From positions 3,363,501-3,427,500 of the forward strand of contig NZ_CP080442.1 in assembly GCF_019597925.1 (NCBI RefSeq): a stretch of 64,000 nucleotides of DNA. The letters are read 5' to 3'. The DNA comes from [Clostridium] scindens. Its GTDB lineage: Bacteria > Bacillota > Clostridia > Lachnospirales > Lachnospiraceae. Below the pieces are notes generated by a model. The model saw nothing but the letters and a program-made list of their open reading frames with translations. It had not been told where the DNA came from and did not search any database. The first letter of the stretch is position 1. Every line of letters starts with the position of its first letter. This document shows positions 17,593 to 26,730 of this stretch, piece by piece. The position numbers and the translations under genes were made by a program.

Positions 17593-18287
17593 GATGTTCT
17601 CCTCCTTAGATAGGCGGCCCCGCTACCTGCCGCCAGTAATGCTATGGTCTCTATCACTGCCGCGATCAGCATTTCCCTGCTCTTTGTCGAAGAATAGGAC
17701 AAAAGGAATGGAAAATAAGCCATGCTTTTCTCCTGAATGAATAGCTGGGCTGCAAACATTCCGATCATGCCGATTCCAAAGGACGCCCACATATTCTTCA
17801 GCAGACAGGCGATCAGCAGCATCAGCACCAGCGACGGCAGTGAATAGGCATAAGTATATCCCATCGTCTTACACAGCGACACAAGGGTCTGCTTCCCGCC
17901 GCCAAGCCATTTCCACGTACAGAAATACAGCGCGGCCGTCTCTATGGCAAATACCACCGCCAGGATGAGGGCCAGCAGGATTCCTTTATCAAAAAAGAGG
18001 ACGGCCGGATTGACAGGCAGTGCATCCATCTTCTGGATTCCATTGTTGACATGCTCGATATGGTACAGAATGCAGGCGCCGATAATGATCACGCACAGAT
18101 TTGTCATCGCCATCGTAAGCCAGCTGGCATCCATCACGATCGCAGCCGGGTTGCCGGGACGCCCGGTGAACATCTCGGTCCGCACGGCCAGATTGATCAC
18201 CGGAAACGCGGCTGAGAATACGCCCCCTGCCAGCAGTGCGGGGATGAGCCCTGTCCTCCTTATCTTCTTGATTTCCAATCCTATCAT
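17589..18287 (-). CDS. Lantibiotic-immunity-type ABC transporter permease (first)
   Basis: 232 residues, about six membrane spans, starting MIGLEIKKIRRTGLIPALL. A short loop after the first span is followed by the CILYHIEHVNNGIQKMDALP stretch seen in MutE/MutG-like permeases. It overlaps both neighbours by 4 nt, which indicates balanced translation of the ABC subunits. Confidence 0.8.
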   Translation of the reverse strand: MIGLEIKKIRRTGLIPALLAGGVFSAAFPVINLAVRTEMFTGRPGNPAAIVMDASWLTMAMTNLCVIIIGACILYHIEHVNNGIQKMDALPVNPAVLFFDKGILLALILAVVFAIETAALYFCTWKWLGGGKQTLVSLCKTMGYTYAYSLPSLVLMLLIACLLKNMWASFGIGMIGMFAAQLFIQEKSMAYFPFLLSYSSTKSREMLIAAVIETIALLAAGSGAAYLRRRTS

Positions 18288-19039
18288 CGTCCCATTTTCC
18301 TCCTTCTGTTATCTTCTTCCACCATCGCAAGAAATGTCTCTTCCAGATTATCCGAAGGATATCCCATGCCTGCCGCTTCTTTCCTCAGATCTTCCAGAGA
18401 GCCTTCAAACAGCAGCCTTCCGTGATTCAGGATCCCGATGTCATCTGCCATCAATTCTACTTCCGGCAATAGATGGGAGGACACCAGAACCGTACATCCG
18501 ATCTTCTTTGGCAAGGACCGTATCAGCGTCCGTATCTCATGGATGCCTACAGGATCCAGGCCATTGGTAGGCTCATCCAGGATCAGTATCGGCGGCCTTC
18601 CGATCAGTGCCCCAGCCAGCCCCAGCCTCTGCTTCATTCCGAGAGAATACTTCTTAGCAAGTCTTTTCCTGTAAGGGGTAAGTCCGGTCAGTTCCAGCGC
18701 GTCGGCGACGGAAGACTTGGGAAGGCCCAATATCTTCCTTATAATGTCCAGATTCTCTTCCCCGGTCAGATTTCCGTAGAAGGCAGGCGCTTCGATAAAT
18801 GAGCCTACTTCCCTTAATATTTTCATCCGGTCCCCCGGATGGCTCATCCCATCTATGGTAAAGGAACCCGAAGACGGGCGGGTCAGTCCCAGAAACATCT
18901 TCATCGTGGTGGATTTTCCTGCGCCGTTTGGCCCCAGGAACCCATATACCGTCCCCTTTCTTATGTGCAGATTAATATCGGATACTGCGGCAAAATCTGA
19001 ATATTCCTTTGTAAGATGCATGGTCTCTATCATGTTCAT
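18284..19039 (-). CDS. ABC transporter ATPase, BcrA/MutF/CprA type
   Basis: The 251-residue nucleotide-binding protein shows Walker A GPNGAGKST, signature YSLGMKQRLGLAGAL, Walker B ILILDEPTNGLDP and a switch His in LVSSHLL. It is the first gene of the exporter operon, directly downstream of the phased repeats at 19104-19144. The order ATPase, permease, permease divergent from regulator and kinase is like cprABC/cprRK of Clostridioides difficile. Confidence 0.9.
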   Translation of the reverse strand: MNMIETMHLTKEYSDFAAVSDINLHIRKGTVYGFLGPNGAGKSTTMKMFLGLTRPSSGSFTIDGMSHPGDRMKILREVGSFIEAPAFYGNLTGEENLDIIRKILGLPKSSVADALELTGLTPYRKRLAKKYSLGMKQRLGLAGALIGRPPILILDEPTNGLDPVGIHEIRTLIRSLPKKIGCTVLVSSHLLPEVELMADDIGILNHGRLLFEGSLEDLRKEAAGMGYPSDNLEETFLAMVEEDNRRRKMGR

Positions 19040-19088
19040 TTCTTTATCTCCTTTCCTGTTCCATTGATTCTGATCACCTTATGCGTTT

Positions 19089-19144
19089 ATTATATAAGGC
19101 CCTCCTTACATCATCCTTCCCGCTGCCTTACATTTACCTTACAT
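19089..19144 (-). promoter_or_regulatory. Exporter promoter with three phased CCTTACAT repeats
   Basis: A -10 TATAAT lies at 19089-19094 (minus strand), but no good -35 is present 17 nt upstream. Instead CCTTACAT occurs at 19104-19111, 19126-19133 and 19137-19144, offset by 22 and 11 nt, which are whole helical turns. This is the layout expected for an OmpR-family activator bound as tandem dimers. The divergent regulator gene at 19218 is the likely source. Confidence 0.75.
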
Positions 19145-19217
19145 TTTCCCGTGCGCGGCAACGAAGCTTATCCACTGTGCTATAATCAACTTATCAAGTA
19201 AAGAAGGAGCGGTAACT

Positions 19218-19919
19218 ATGGCTTTTGACTATCTCAAACGAAAAAAAATCCTGCTCGTCGATGACGAGCCGGAACTTCTGAATATGGTGACTTCCATTCT
19301 GGAAAATGAAGGCTATACGAATATAAAGACCGCGTCGACTGCCGCCGGGGCCATCGACGCATGTAAGAATTTCAAGCCGGAACTGGCGGTTCTTGACGTA
19401 ATGCTTCCTGATGGAAATGGATTTGACTTGCTGCGGGAATCAAAAAAAATCTCTGACTTCCCGGTTCTGTTCTTGACCGCCAGAGGCGAGGATGAGGACA
19501 AATGGAAGGGATTCGGAAGCGGGGCCGATGATTACATGGTAAAGCCCTTCCTCCCCAAAGAACTTACCTTCCGCATAATGGCTATCCTAAGAAGAAGCTA
19601 CAGAAACGACGCGCCTCTGGCAATTCTTGCCGGAAGCGAGATTGATTTTGACCGGGCGGAAGTCCGAAAGGCCGGTGGCGTCCTGCCTCTGACCGCCAAA
19701 GAATATGAGATCTTAAGTTCCCTCTACCGCAACGCCGGGAAAATAGTGACCATTGATACGCTCTGCGAAGCCGCCTGGGGGGATAATCCCTACGGCTATG
19801 AGAACTCCTTAATGGCTCATATCCGGCGTATCCGGGAGAAGATCGAGGCCGATCCTTCCCATCCGGTCTCCCTGGTGACCATAAAGGGATTGGGATATAA
19901 ACTGATTCTGGAGGAATAG
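19218..19919 (+). CDS. OmpR-family response regulator
   Basis: The 233-residue product has a receiver domain (DDEPELLN at the N terminus, the phospho-acceptor Asp in AVLDVMLPDG, the Lys in MVKPF) and a C-terminal winged helix from about residue 135. Its stop is 3 nt before the kinase start. It is divergent from the peptide-resistance ABC operon and probably activates it through the repeats at 19104-19144. AAGAAGGAGC precedes the ATG. Confidence 0.92.
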   Translation: MAFDYLKRKKILLVDDEPELLNMVTSILENEGYTNIKTASTAAGAIDACKNFKPELAVLDVMLPDGNGFDLLRESKKISDFPVLFLTARGEDEDKWKGFGSGADDYMVKPFLPKELTFRIMAILRRSYRNDAPLAILAGSEIDFDRAEVRKAGGVLPLTAKEYEILSSLYRNAGKIVTIDTLCEAAWGDNPYGYENSLMAHIRRIREKIEADPSHPVSLVTIKGLGYKLILEE

Positions 19920-19922
19920 ATT

Positions 19923-21323
19923 ATGAAAAGCACGCCAAAACTCATCAAACGTTTTCTGCTGATCCTTATGCTCAGCCTGTTCTTGCTCCTTAGCTTCAAT
20001 CTCATCTTGCTCGCCACGGTGGTGCAAAAGTTTGCATCCAGCGGAAGTCCCTGGACTTCTGCCGAAGAGGTGGCTGCATCCCTTACCCCATCCGGCACCG
20101 GTTTTTCCTTAGCAGAGGCTGGCGCAGACACACTTTTAAAGTCCGCGGCCTGGGCGGTTCTCATTGACGACGCCAGCGGGGATGTCGTCTGGAACAGCGA
20201 CAATCTCCCCGGCGAAATCCCCCGGCATTATTCCGCGGCGGCCATCTCTCTTCTGACCCGTGGATATATAAAGGACTATCCGACTTCCACCTGTGGATAT
20301 GGAGAGGATCTGCTGGTGCTTGGATTTCCTAAGAAAAGTTACTGGAAGCATATGTACAATACCTTCAGCTATGATATGATCGCGCACTCGCCCCAGATAT
20401 TTCTGTCCTTCCTCCTGGGCAATCTGGCGGTCATCTTCTTCATATACTGGGGGGTGAACAGTCAGTTATTGAAGTCGCTGAAGCCTATTCTTGCGGGAAT
20501 ACAGGCACTGCCTGAAAGCGAGAATGACATTCACCTTAAGGAATCCGGCCTGCTATCAGAGGTGAGCGCGTCTATCAACCGGGCTTGCGAATTGATCCGT
20601 TCCCAGAATTACCAGCTTGTGAAAAAAGAAAACGCCCGGGCAAATTGGATTGCCGGCGTTTCTCATGATATACGCACTCCTCTTTCTATGGTAATGGGCT
20701 ATGCCGAGACGCTTGCGGAAGATGCCTCCCTCCCTGAAGATGCCCGCAAGAAAGCGGACGTTATCTGCCGTCAGAGCCTTCGCATGAAAGACCTGATCAG
20801 CGATCTGAACCTGTCTTCCAGGCTGGAATATAATATGCAGCCGCTGAACCTTCAGAAGCTCCCGCTCATACCCATGGTACGAAAAGCCGTGGCGGATTTT
20901 ATCAACCTGGATATTGATGGACGGTATCCGGTTGAATGGAATGCGGATGACTCCCTGGCCGGAGGCTGCATTATGGCCGACAAGGACTTAATCTACCGGG
21001 CCATTGCCAATCTGCTTCTGAATAGCAGGAACCACAACCCCGGAGGCTGCCAGATCTTGGTACGGCTTGAATATGCCGATGACAAAGATGCGGATGCCAG
21101 ATATGCCATTTCTATAGAAGACAATGGTACAGGCATCACCAGCAATGAGCTGGATCGCCTGTACCATGCTTCATACTCTTCTCTATCCTGCGGGCAGCGC
21201 CACGGGCTGGGACTCCTGATCGTCCGCCAGATCGCGGATGCCCACCATGGGACGGTGGAACTTGGCCACAGTGCCTGCGGCGGTTTTCTGGCAAGGATTA
21301 TCCTGCCTGCTGCTCCTTCTTAA
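19923..21323 (+). CDS. Sensor histidine kinase of the exporter system
   Basis: 466 residues. A membrane segment (about 11-35) is followed by an external domain of about 110 residues and a second membrane segment near 160-180. The HisKA box is SHDIRTPLSMVMGYAE, and the ATPase domain has N and G boxes (AIANLLLNSRNHN, EDNGTG, GLGLLIVRQI). Its last 26 coding nt overlap the convergent symporter gene. It should sense cell-envelope peptide stress and phosphorylate the partner regulator. Confidence 0.9.
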   Translation: MKSTPKLIKRFLLILMLSLFLLLSFNLILLATVVQKFASSGSPWTSAEEVAASLTPSGTGFSLAEAGADTLLKSAAWAVLIDDASGDVVWNSDNLPGEIPRHYSAAAISLLTRGYIKDYPTSTCGYGEDLLVLGFPKKSYWKHMYNTFSYDMIAHSPQIFLSFLLGNLAVIFFIYWGVNSQLLKSLKPILAGIQALPESENDIHLKESGLLSEVSASINRACELIRSQNYQLVKKENARANWIAGVSHDIRTPLSMVMGYAETLAEDASLPEDARKKADVICRQSLRMKDLISDLNLSSRLEYNMQPLNLQKLPLIPMVRKAVADFINLDIDGRYPVEWNADDSLAGGCIMADKDLIYRAIANLLLNSRNHNPGGCQILVRLEYADDKDADARYAISIEDNGTGITSNELDRLYHASYSSLSCGQRHGLGLLIVRQIADAHHGTVELGHSACGGFLARIILPAAPS

Positions 21324-22533
21324 GCTCCATGGCATTGACACACACGCTGCATGCCGCGTCGCCTGTAATATTGACCGTTGTCCGGGCCATATCCAGGATA
21401 CGGTCGATTCCGGCAACAAGCGCGATTCCTTCCAGCGGAAGTCCCACGCTCTGAAGCACCATGGACAGCATGATCACTCCTGAGCCGGGCACCCCTGCGG
21501 TTCCGATGGAAGCCAGCGTCGCCGTCAGGATAACGGTCAGCTGCTGGGACATGGTAAGATCCATGCCGAATATCTGGGCGATAAATACAACGCACACGCC
21601 CTGATAGATCGCGGTTCCATCCATATTGATGGTCGCTCCGAGAGGCAGCACGAAACTGGATACTTCCTTCTTCACGCCCAGCCTCTTGGTACATTCCATG
21701 TTAAAAGGCAGCGTGCCCACGCTGCTGGCGCTTGAAAACGCAAACAGCATCGCTTCGCTCATTTCCTTGAAGAACCGGATCGGGCTGATCTTTCCAATTG
21801 CCTTGACCGCGCTGGAATATACCACAACCATATGGATAATGCTGACCAGATATGCCACGCCGATCAATTTCAGAAGCGGCAGCAGCACGGATACGCCATT
21901 GGTCGCGATGACAGGAGTGATCAGTCCGAATACGCCAATAGGAGAGAATTTGATAATAATTCCCATCACCTTGATCGATACCTCGGAGAAACTTTCGATG
22001 ACAGAGCCTGCCAGTTTTCCCTTCTCTCCTGCTATAATTACGCCAAATCCGAAGAACAGGGCGATCACGATAATCTGGAGCATGGTTGCGTCCGCCAGCG
22101 GCTGTACCGCATTGGATGGAAATATGTTGACGATGGTATCGATAAACGACGGACTTTCTACCGCCTCAAACCCTTCCAGCATCCCGGAGTCTAATTTGTA
22201 CCCGCTGCCTACATTCAGCATATTGGCAAATACCAGTCCTAAAGTGACTGCAAATGCTGTCGTGCAGATATAGAATGCCACCGTCTTTCCACCGATCGAG
22301 CCTACCTTGCGGATATCCTGCAAGGAGATGACTCCCTGCATGATCGAGAACAGTACGACTGGCACTACTACCATCTTGACCAGATTCAGGAATATGGTTC
22401 CAAGCGGCGCAATATAAGTCTCTGCGATCTTCGGGCTTCCCTGCAGCAGTATGCCTGCAATAACGCCCAAGATCAGCGCTATAAATATCCATACGGTTAA
22501 TGATACTTTTCTTTTTTCACCTGTTGTCTTCAT
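21298..22533 (-). CDS. Sodium/proton:dicarboxylate (DAACS) symporter
   Basis: The 411-residue transporter has the family hallmarks: the serine-rich re-entrant loop (FSSASSVGTLPF), GATINMDGTAIYQG and the GVPGSG loop. The family carries glutamate, dicarboxylates or serine/threonine. Because it follows sdaAB-sdaAA by 44 nt on the same strand, serine or threonine uptake is an attractive guess (inference). It overlaps the convergent kinase gene by 26 nt. Confidence 0.88.
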   Translation of the reverse strand: MKTTGEKRKVSLTVWIFIALILGVIAGILLQGSPKIAETYIAPLGTIFLNLVKMVVVPVVLFSIMQGVISLQDIRKVGSIGGKTVAFYICTTAFAVTLGLVFANMLNVGSGYKLDSGMLEGFEAVESPSFIDTIVNIFPSNAVQPLADATMLQIIVIALFFGFGVIIAGEKGKLAGSVIESFSEVSIKVMGIIIKFSPIGVFGLITPVIATNGVSVLLPLLKLIGVAYLVSIIHMVVVYSSAVKAIGKISPIRFFKEMSEAMLFAFSSASSVGTLPFNMECTKRLGVKKEVSSFVLPLGATINMDGTAIYQGVCVVFIAQIFGMDLTMSQQLTVILTATLASIGTAGVPGSGVIMLSMVLQSVGLPLEGIALVAGIDRILDMARTTVNITGDAACSVCVNAMELKKEQQAG

Positions 22534-22577
22534 CTTATGTCTTCCTTTTCATTCCTTTTTTGTCGTGCAAAGCTGTC

Positions 22578-23447
22578 TTACATATCCAGGCGTTCTACGA
22601 CTTCCATAGCCGCAGGGGAGCCTGCAACCCCGCCGATGCCGGTCTCGCGAAGGCTTACGTCCATCTTATCGCCGACTTCCTTCATCGCGTCAATAACCTG
22701 GTCTACCGGAATCTTGCTGGTAATTCCCGCAAGGGCCATATCGGCCGCTGCCAGCGCATTTACCGCGCCGCCTACATTTCTCTTGACGCATGGCACTTCT
22801 ACCAGGCCGCCTACCGGGTCGCATACCAGCCCCATCAGATTTTTAAGCGCCATTGCGCAGGCGTCTCCGATCTGGCCTGTGTCCCCGCCTCTGATATAGC
22901 AGATCGCTCCTGCCGCCATGCCGGAGCCTGAACCGATCTCTGCCTGGCATCCGCCGGATGCTCCGGCCAGATACGCCCGGTTCGCAATAATCTGCCCGAT
23001 GCCTGCCGCCACATACATGGCTTCGATCATCTTCTCATCCGGGACATCATATTCCCGGTAATAAGTAACAAGAACTGCCGGAAGAACTCCACATGCTCCC
23101 GCCGTTGGCGCTGCAACGATTCTCTTCATGCACGCATTGTTGCATCCCATCTTCAGGGCATTGGCCATCACCTTGGCCATAAAGTCCCCGCACAGCGTGT
23201 CCCCTTTCTGAAGATAGGCATCCATCAGGCCGCCTTCTTTTCCCACCAGGCCGCTTCTGGATACCAGATTCGGATCATAGGCATCCAGGTTCTCAAGCAT
23301 GGACTGCCACATATGTGTCATCTGGCTCCAGGAATCCTCCACCGTGACGCCTCTTTCATCCGCATCCTCCAGCTGCACTGCCTTCCAGAACGGAATCTTA
23401 TCCTTGTCGCATCTTAAACGTGCCTCTTCCATTGATTGATATGACAT
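22578..23447 (-). CDS. sdaAA: L-serine dehydratase, iron-sulfur-dependent, alpha subunit
   Basis: Deaminates L-serine to pyruvate and ammonia using a [4Fe-4S] cluster. The 289-residue subunit shows the TAGACGVLPAVL loop, GLVCDPVGGLVEVPC and GGCQAEIGSGSGMAAG. Cluster-ligand cysteines are in these motifs. It follows the beta subunit by 25 nt. The two-subunit form is typical of Clostridia, where it feeds serine into pyruvate fermentation. Confidence 0.96.
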   Translation of the reverse strand: MSYQSMEEARLRCDKDKIPFWKAVQLEDADERGVTVEDSWSQMTHMWQSMLENLDAYDPNLVSRSGLVGKEGGLMDAYLQKGDTLCGDFMAKVMANALKMGCNNACMKRIVAAPTAGACGVLPAVLVTYYREYDVPDEKMIEAMYVAAGIGQIIANRAYLAGASGGCQAEIGSGSGMAAGAICYIRGGDTGQIGDACAMALKNLMGLVCDPVGGLVEVPCVKRNVGGAVNALAAADMALAGITSKIPVDQVIDAMKEVGDKMDVSLRETGIGGVAGSPAAMEVVERLDM

Positions 23448-23472
23448 ACGCTAATACTCCTCCACTTCTACT

Positions 23473-24144
23473 CTAGGTTGTTCCGTTCGGATTCAGGAAC
23501 TTCACTCTGATGATTCCTTCCTTGCTCTCCAAGGCGTCAATCGCCTCCTGAGGAACCACCTGGTCCGTCTCTACCACCATGACCGCAAAGCCGCCCCGCT
23601 TATCGCGGAATACCTGCATCGTGGCAATATTGATCTCTGCCTTGCTGAGCGCCGCCGCTACTTCCATGATCCGCCCGGGCTCGTCCACATTGCGGATGAT
23701 CAACGTATAACTTTCCCCACTGAAATTCACGTCAATGCCATCCAGCTTGCAGACCTTGATTCTTCCGCCCCCGATGGAAAAAGCCTGGATCTTCATCGTC
23801 GGAACGCCCTCCGCCTCCATTACGATCTGAGCCGTGTTCGGATGGGCCTCCTTGATATCCTTGTTCTTAATCTCGAACTCCATGCCTTGCGCTTTCGCCA
23901 CTTCGAAACTGTCTGGTATCCTCATGTCGTCCGGCATCATCCCCAGCAGGCCTGCGATCAGCGCTTTGTCCGTTCCGTGGCCTTTCCCCGTAGCCGCAAA
24001 GGAGCCGTGCAGATAGATCGTTGCCTTCTCTGGCTGCCTGCCGAACAACTGTCTCGCGATCAGGCCGATGCGCGCTGCTCCTGCTGTGTGGGAACTGGAC
24101 GGGCCTACCATCACAGGTCCTAGAATGTCAAATATGTTTCCCAT
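23473..24144 (-). CDS. sdaAB: L-serine dehydratase, iron-sulfur-dependent, beta subunit
   Basis: 223 residues, beginning with the GPVMVGPSSSHTAGAARIG motif of the serine-binding domain. A C-terminal ACT domain (about 148-220) probably senses serine. It is the first gene of sdaAB-sdaAA-symporter, with a promoter at 24188-24216 in a divergent regulatory region. Confidence 0.96.
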   Translation of the reverse strand: MGNIFDILGPVMVGPSSSHTAGAARIGLIARQLFGRQPEKATIYLHGSFAATGKGHGTDKALIAGLLGMMPDDMRIPDSFEVAKAQGMEFEIKNKDIKEAHPNTAQIVMEAEGVPTMKIQAFSIGGGRIKVCKLDGIDVNFSGESYTLIIRNVDEPGRIMEVAAALSKAEINIATMQVFRDKRGGFAVMVVETDQVVPQEAIDALESKEGIIRVKFLNPNGTT

Positions 24145-24187
24145 TTGCTTTCCCTCTCTTTTCTTATTTTGACATATATCTTCTTCT

Positions 24188-24259
24188 ATTATACTTGGGA
24201 TTTACGTAGTTTACAACGACAATTTCTGCGTTGTAAATCTGCTTCAGATATGCTAAGAT
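24188..24259. promoter_or_regulatory. Back-to-back divergent promoters sharing an inverted repeat
   Basis: TTTACAACG (24210-24218) and CGTTGTAAA (24229-24237) form an exact 9-bp inverted repeat. Each arm supplies a -35 TTGTAA. The minus one (24211-24216) has TATAAT at 24188-24193, and the plus one (24231-24236) has TAAGAT at 24254-24259, both with 17-nt spacers. One bound regulator could control sdaAB and the DUF4317 gene together. Confidence 0.7.
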
Positions 24260-24290
24260 TGGTTACAGTCTGAAAAAGGAAGTGTAGATA

Positions 24291-25409
24291 ATGAACAAGA
24301 AAGAAGTACTGGAAATCCGCAAGCAATTCACGCCGGAAAACTGTGCGATCACCAGGATCTGCGGCTGCTATGTGGATCATGAAAAAGAGAAAAAAGTGGA
24401 ACTGAAAAAAGCATTTTTATCCCTCCCGGAAGAAGAGGCTTTCAAGTATTTTGATATCTTCAAGCACACTCTGTCCGGAACCTTGGGCAAGAACCTGATC
24501 AACATGGAATTCCCTCTGGATCAGGAATTAGAAGGCGGCACGCAGCAGACACTCTTAAAACTGCGGGACAGCAAGCTGGAAGACGACCTGCTTGTGGAGC
24601 AGTTCTACGATAATGTCATCGATAACTATGACTATGCAGAAAACTATTACATCATACTGATTCACGCCGTATACGACGTGCCCGGCAAATCCTCCGACGG
24701 GCTGGAGATGTTCGATGCCTCCGATACAGTCTACGAGCACATCATGTGCAGCATCTGCCCGGTAAACCTTACCAAGGCGGGTCTGACCTATAACGCGGAG
24801 ACGAACAATATCGAGGACCGGATCCGCGACTGGATCGTAGAGGCCCCTGCAAAAGGATTCCTCTTCCCGGCTTTCAACGACCGGGCAAGCGATGTACATA
24901 ATATCCTGTATTACACTAAGAAGCCGGAAGAGATACAGCCTGATCTGATCGCCAACGTACTGGGAAGCACCATCCCTCTGACAGCCAATGACCAGAAGGC
25001 CACCTTCCAGGCCATCGTAAGCGACACCCTGGGCGAGGACTGCGGCTACGAGGTGGTGCGCAACATCCATGACAATATCTTCGAGATGCTGGAAGAATCC
25101 AAAGAAGCGCCGGAACCATTGGAACTCTCCAAGCCGGATGTAAAGCGGCTGCTTGAAAAAAGCGGCGTGCCCCAGGAAAAGATGGAATCCTTTGACCAGG
25201 AATTTGAAGAAGTGGTCGGCGAAAAGAAAACTTTCCTTGCCTCCAACATTGCCAACGCCAAGACCTTCCAGATCGAGACGCCGGATGTCATCGTCAAGGT
25301 CAACCCGGAACGCTCTGATCTCGTAGAGACCCGTGAGATCGACGGACGCCGCTGCCTGGTAATCGCGATCGACGATCACCTGGAAGTAAATGGAATCGAA
25401 GTCCGATAG
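24291..25409 (+). CDS. DUF4317 domain protein
   Basis: The 372-residue soluble protein starts MNKKEVLEIRKQFTPENCAI, and its overall sequence matches the Firmicute DUF4317 family, which has no known function. It is acidic, lacks membrane segments and has a Glu-rich region about 255-310. It is divergent from serine dehydratase with a shared regulatory repeat; whether it takes part in amino-acid metabolism is unknown. Confidence 0.8.
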   Translation: MNKKEVLEIRKQFTPENCAITRICGCYVDHEKEKKVELKKAFLSLPEEEAFKYFDIFKHTLSGTLGKNLINMEFPLDQELEGGTQQTLLKLRDSKLEDDLLVEQFYDNVIDNYDYAENYYIILIHAVYDVPGKSSDGLEMFDASDTVYEHIMCSICPVNLTKAGLTYNAETNNIEDRIRDWIVEAPAKGFLFPAFNDRASDVHNILYYTKKPEEIQPDLIANVLGSTIPLTANDQKATFQAIVSDTLGEDCGYEVVRNIHDNIFEMLEESKEAPEPLELSKPDVKRLLEKSGVPQEKMESFDQEFEEVVGEKKTFLASNIANAKTFQIETPDVIVKVNPERSDLVETREIDGRRCLVIAIDDHLEVNGIEVR

Positions 25410-25499
25410 ACATGCCTTTGACCAGCAAGTCCATACTGCCGCCGGAAACTCGTAAAAAGCAATAATATAAAGTTTTTTGCAAAAAAAGCAAAAAAGTAT

Positions 25500-25528
25500 T
25501 TGCAAAATATATTATTCTGTGCTAGAAT
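25500..25528 (+). promoter_or_regulatory. Promoter of tRNA-Leu(CAG)
   Basis: TTGCAA (25500-25505), 17-nt spacer, TAGAAT (25523-25528), ending 11 nt before the tRNA. Confidence 0.7.
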
Positions 25529-25539
25529 ATTTTTTGCGA

Positions 25540-25622
25540 GCGGAGATGGCGGAATGGCAGACGCGCTAGATTCAGGTTCTAGTGGTGGCAACACTGTGAG
25601 GGTTCAAGTCCCTTTCTCCGCA
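25540..25622 (+). tRNA. tRNA-Leu (anticodon CAG)
   Basis: An 83-nt class II tRNA. The acceptor arms GCGGAGA and TCTCCGC pair fully with discriminator A. The anticodon loop is TTCAGGT between CTAGA and TCTAG. It has the extended variable arm (GTGGCAACAC) and the T-loop GGTTCAAGTCC. CCA is not encoded. Confidence 0.95.
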
Positions 25623-25631
25623 TCACTTATA

Positions 25632-25677
25632 AGTAGGAAGAAACCCACTGTTTACAAGGTTTCTTCCTACTTTTTTT
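25632..25677 (+). terminator. Terminator of tRNA-Leu(CAG)
   Basis: AGTAGGAAGAAAC (25632-25644) pairs exactly with GTTTCTTCCTACT (25659-25671), followed by a T run. Confidence 0.9.
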
Positions 25678-25736
25678 ATGAAAACTATCACCTCTTTTTG
25701 TTATCGTATAACTATCTTAATTCATGGAGGAAGACT

Positions 25737-26549
25737 ATGTTCAGAATCGGAGAATTTTCAAAACTTACGCAAGTGACCGTCAGGATGCTGCGCTATTATG
25801 ATGAGACAGGCCTGCTAAAGCCTGCCAGGACTGACCCCTGGACCGGCTATCGCCTATACTCTGTAGAGCAGATTCCCGTTCTGAATAAGATCATTTATCT
25901 GCGTGACAGCGGATTTCAAGTGGCGGAGATTGCCGCCGCCCTTAGAAGCGATGATTCTCTCATTCTGGAACTGCTTGACAGCAAGCATTCTCAAATCGAA
26001 CAAGAGATACAGGCCCAGCAGGACAAGCTTCGGAAAATCGAACTGGCCAGGGAAGAATTGGCGGGCCGAAAGAGCCAGATGCACTATCACGTATCCATCA
26101 AATCAATTCCCAGCTATCCGGTTCTCTCATACAGGAAGATTATTCCCAATTATTATGCCGAGGGAGAGATGTGGAAAGAAATGTCAGAGTTTGCCCGCCG
26201 TGAAAATGCAGATCTTGGGGAAGATACTTTCTCAATTTATCACGATGAGGAATATAAGGAGACGGATGTAGATGTGGAACTGTGCGCCATCGCAAGAAAG
26301 ACCGGCAAGAGCAAAGGAGCCTTTACCTACCGCGTTACGCAGGCCGTCCCACTAATGGCCTGTACCATGGCATACGGGGAATTCTCTAACATTGCCGGCG
26401 TCTATCTTTCCTTTGCCCGCTGGCTTTCCGAAGACTGCCGGTACCAGATGCGCGGGCCAAACCGCCAGATCGTGCACCGGGGTCCCTGGAATGAACAAGA
26501 CCCGGACAAATACCTGACAGAAATCCAGATCCCTCTGGAAGAAATATAG
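25737..26549 (+). CDS. MerR-family regulator with effector-binding (GyrI-like) domain
   Basis: 270 residues. The N-terminal MerR helix-turn-helix reads FRIGEFSKLTQVTVRMLRYYDETGLLKPA. A coiled coil follows at about 75-115, then a C-terminal domain of BmrR/GyrI type that usually binds drugs or other small molecules. ATG 25737 has GGAGG upstream; the longer frame reads through the tRNA. Its terminator is split by the IS element. A MerR-type promoter stands just beyond it, before trmO, so the original unit was MerR, terminator, target promoter. Confidence 0.9.
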   Translation: MFRIGEFSKLTQVTVRMLRYYDETGLLKPARTDPWTGYRLYSVEQIPVLNKIIYLRDSGFQVAEIAAALRSDDSLILELLDSKHSQIEQEIQAQQDKLRKIELAREELAGRKSQMHYHVSIKSIPSYPVLSYRKIIPNYYAEGEMWKEMSEFARRENADLGEDTFSIYHDEEYKETDVDVELCAIARKTGKSKGAFTYRVTQAVPLMACTMAYGEFSNIAGVYLSFARWLSEDCRYQMRGPNRQIVHRGPWNEQDPDKYLTEIQIPLEEI

Positions 26550-26682
26550 AAAAAGCCTTGCAGCAAAAACTCAATGGCATTAAGTTAAGAAATTTAGAAG
26601 AGGCTACCACATAATCTGTGGCAGCTTCTTTTTTATCGCTTTACAACTTAAAGATATCGGCATAGCATCTTGCTCAATAAAA

Positions 26683-26704
26683 AGGCAAGAACGCTTCCTT
26701 GCCT
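26683..26704 (-). terminator. Terminator of the IS4-family transposase
   Basis: On the minus strand AGGCAAG and CTTGCCT enclose an 8-nt loop and are followed by TTTTATT, 27 nt after the transposase stop. Confidence 0.75.
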
Positions 26705-26730
26705 AAAAAAGCATATGAAATTTACAAGAT

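Noticed and set aside
24555..25505. Long leftward frame opposite the DUF4317 gene
   Set aside because: Codon-shadow of the plus-strand gene, without a ribosome site or recognisable domain.
25500..25736. N-terminal extension of the MerR protein
   Set aside because: It would begin at a TTG inside the tRNA promoter and translate the tRNA and its terminator.
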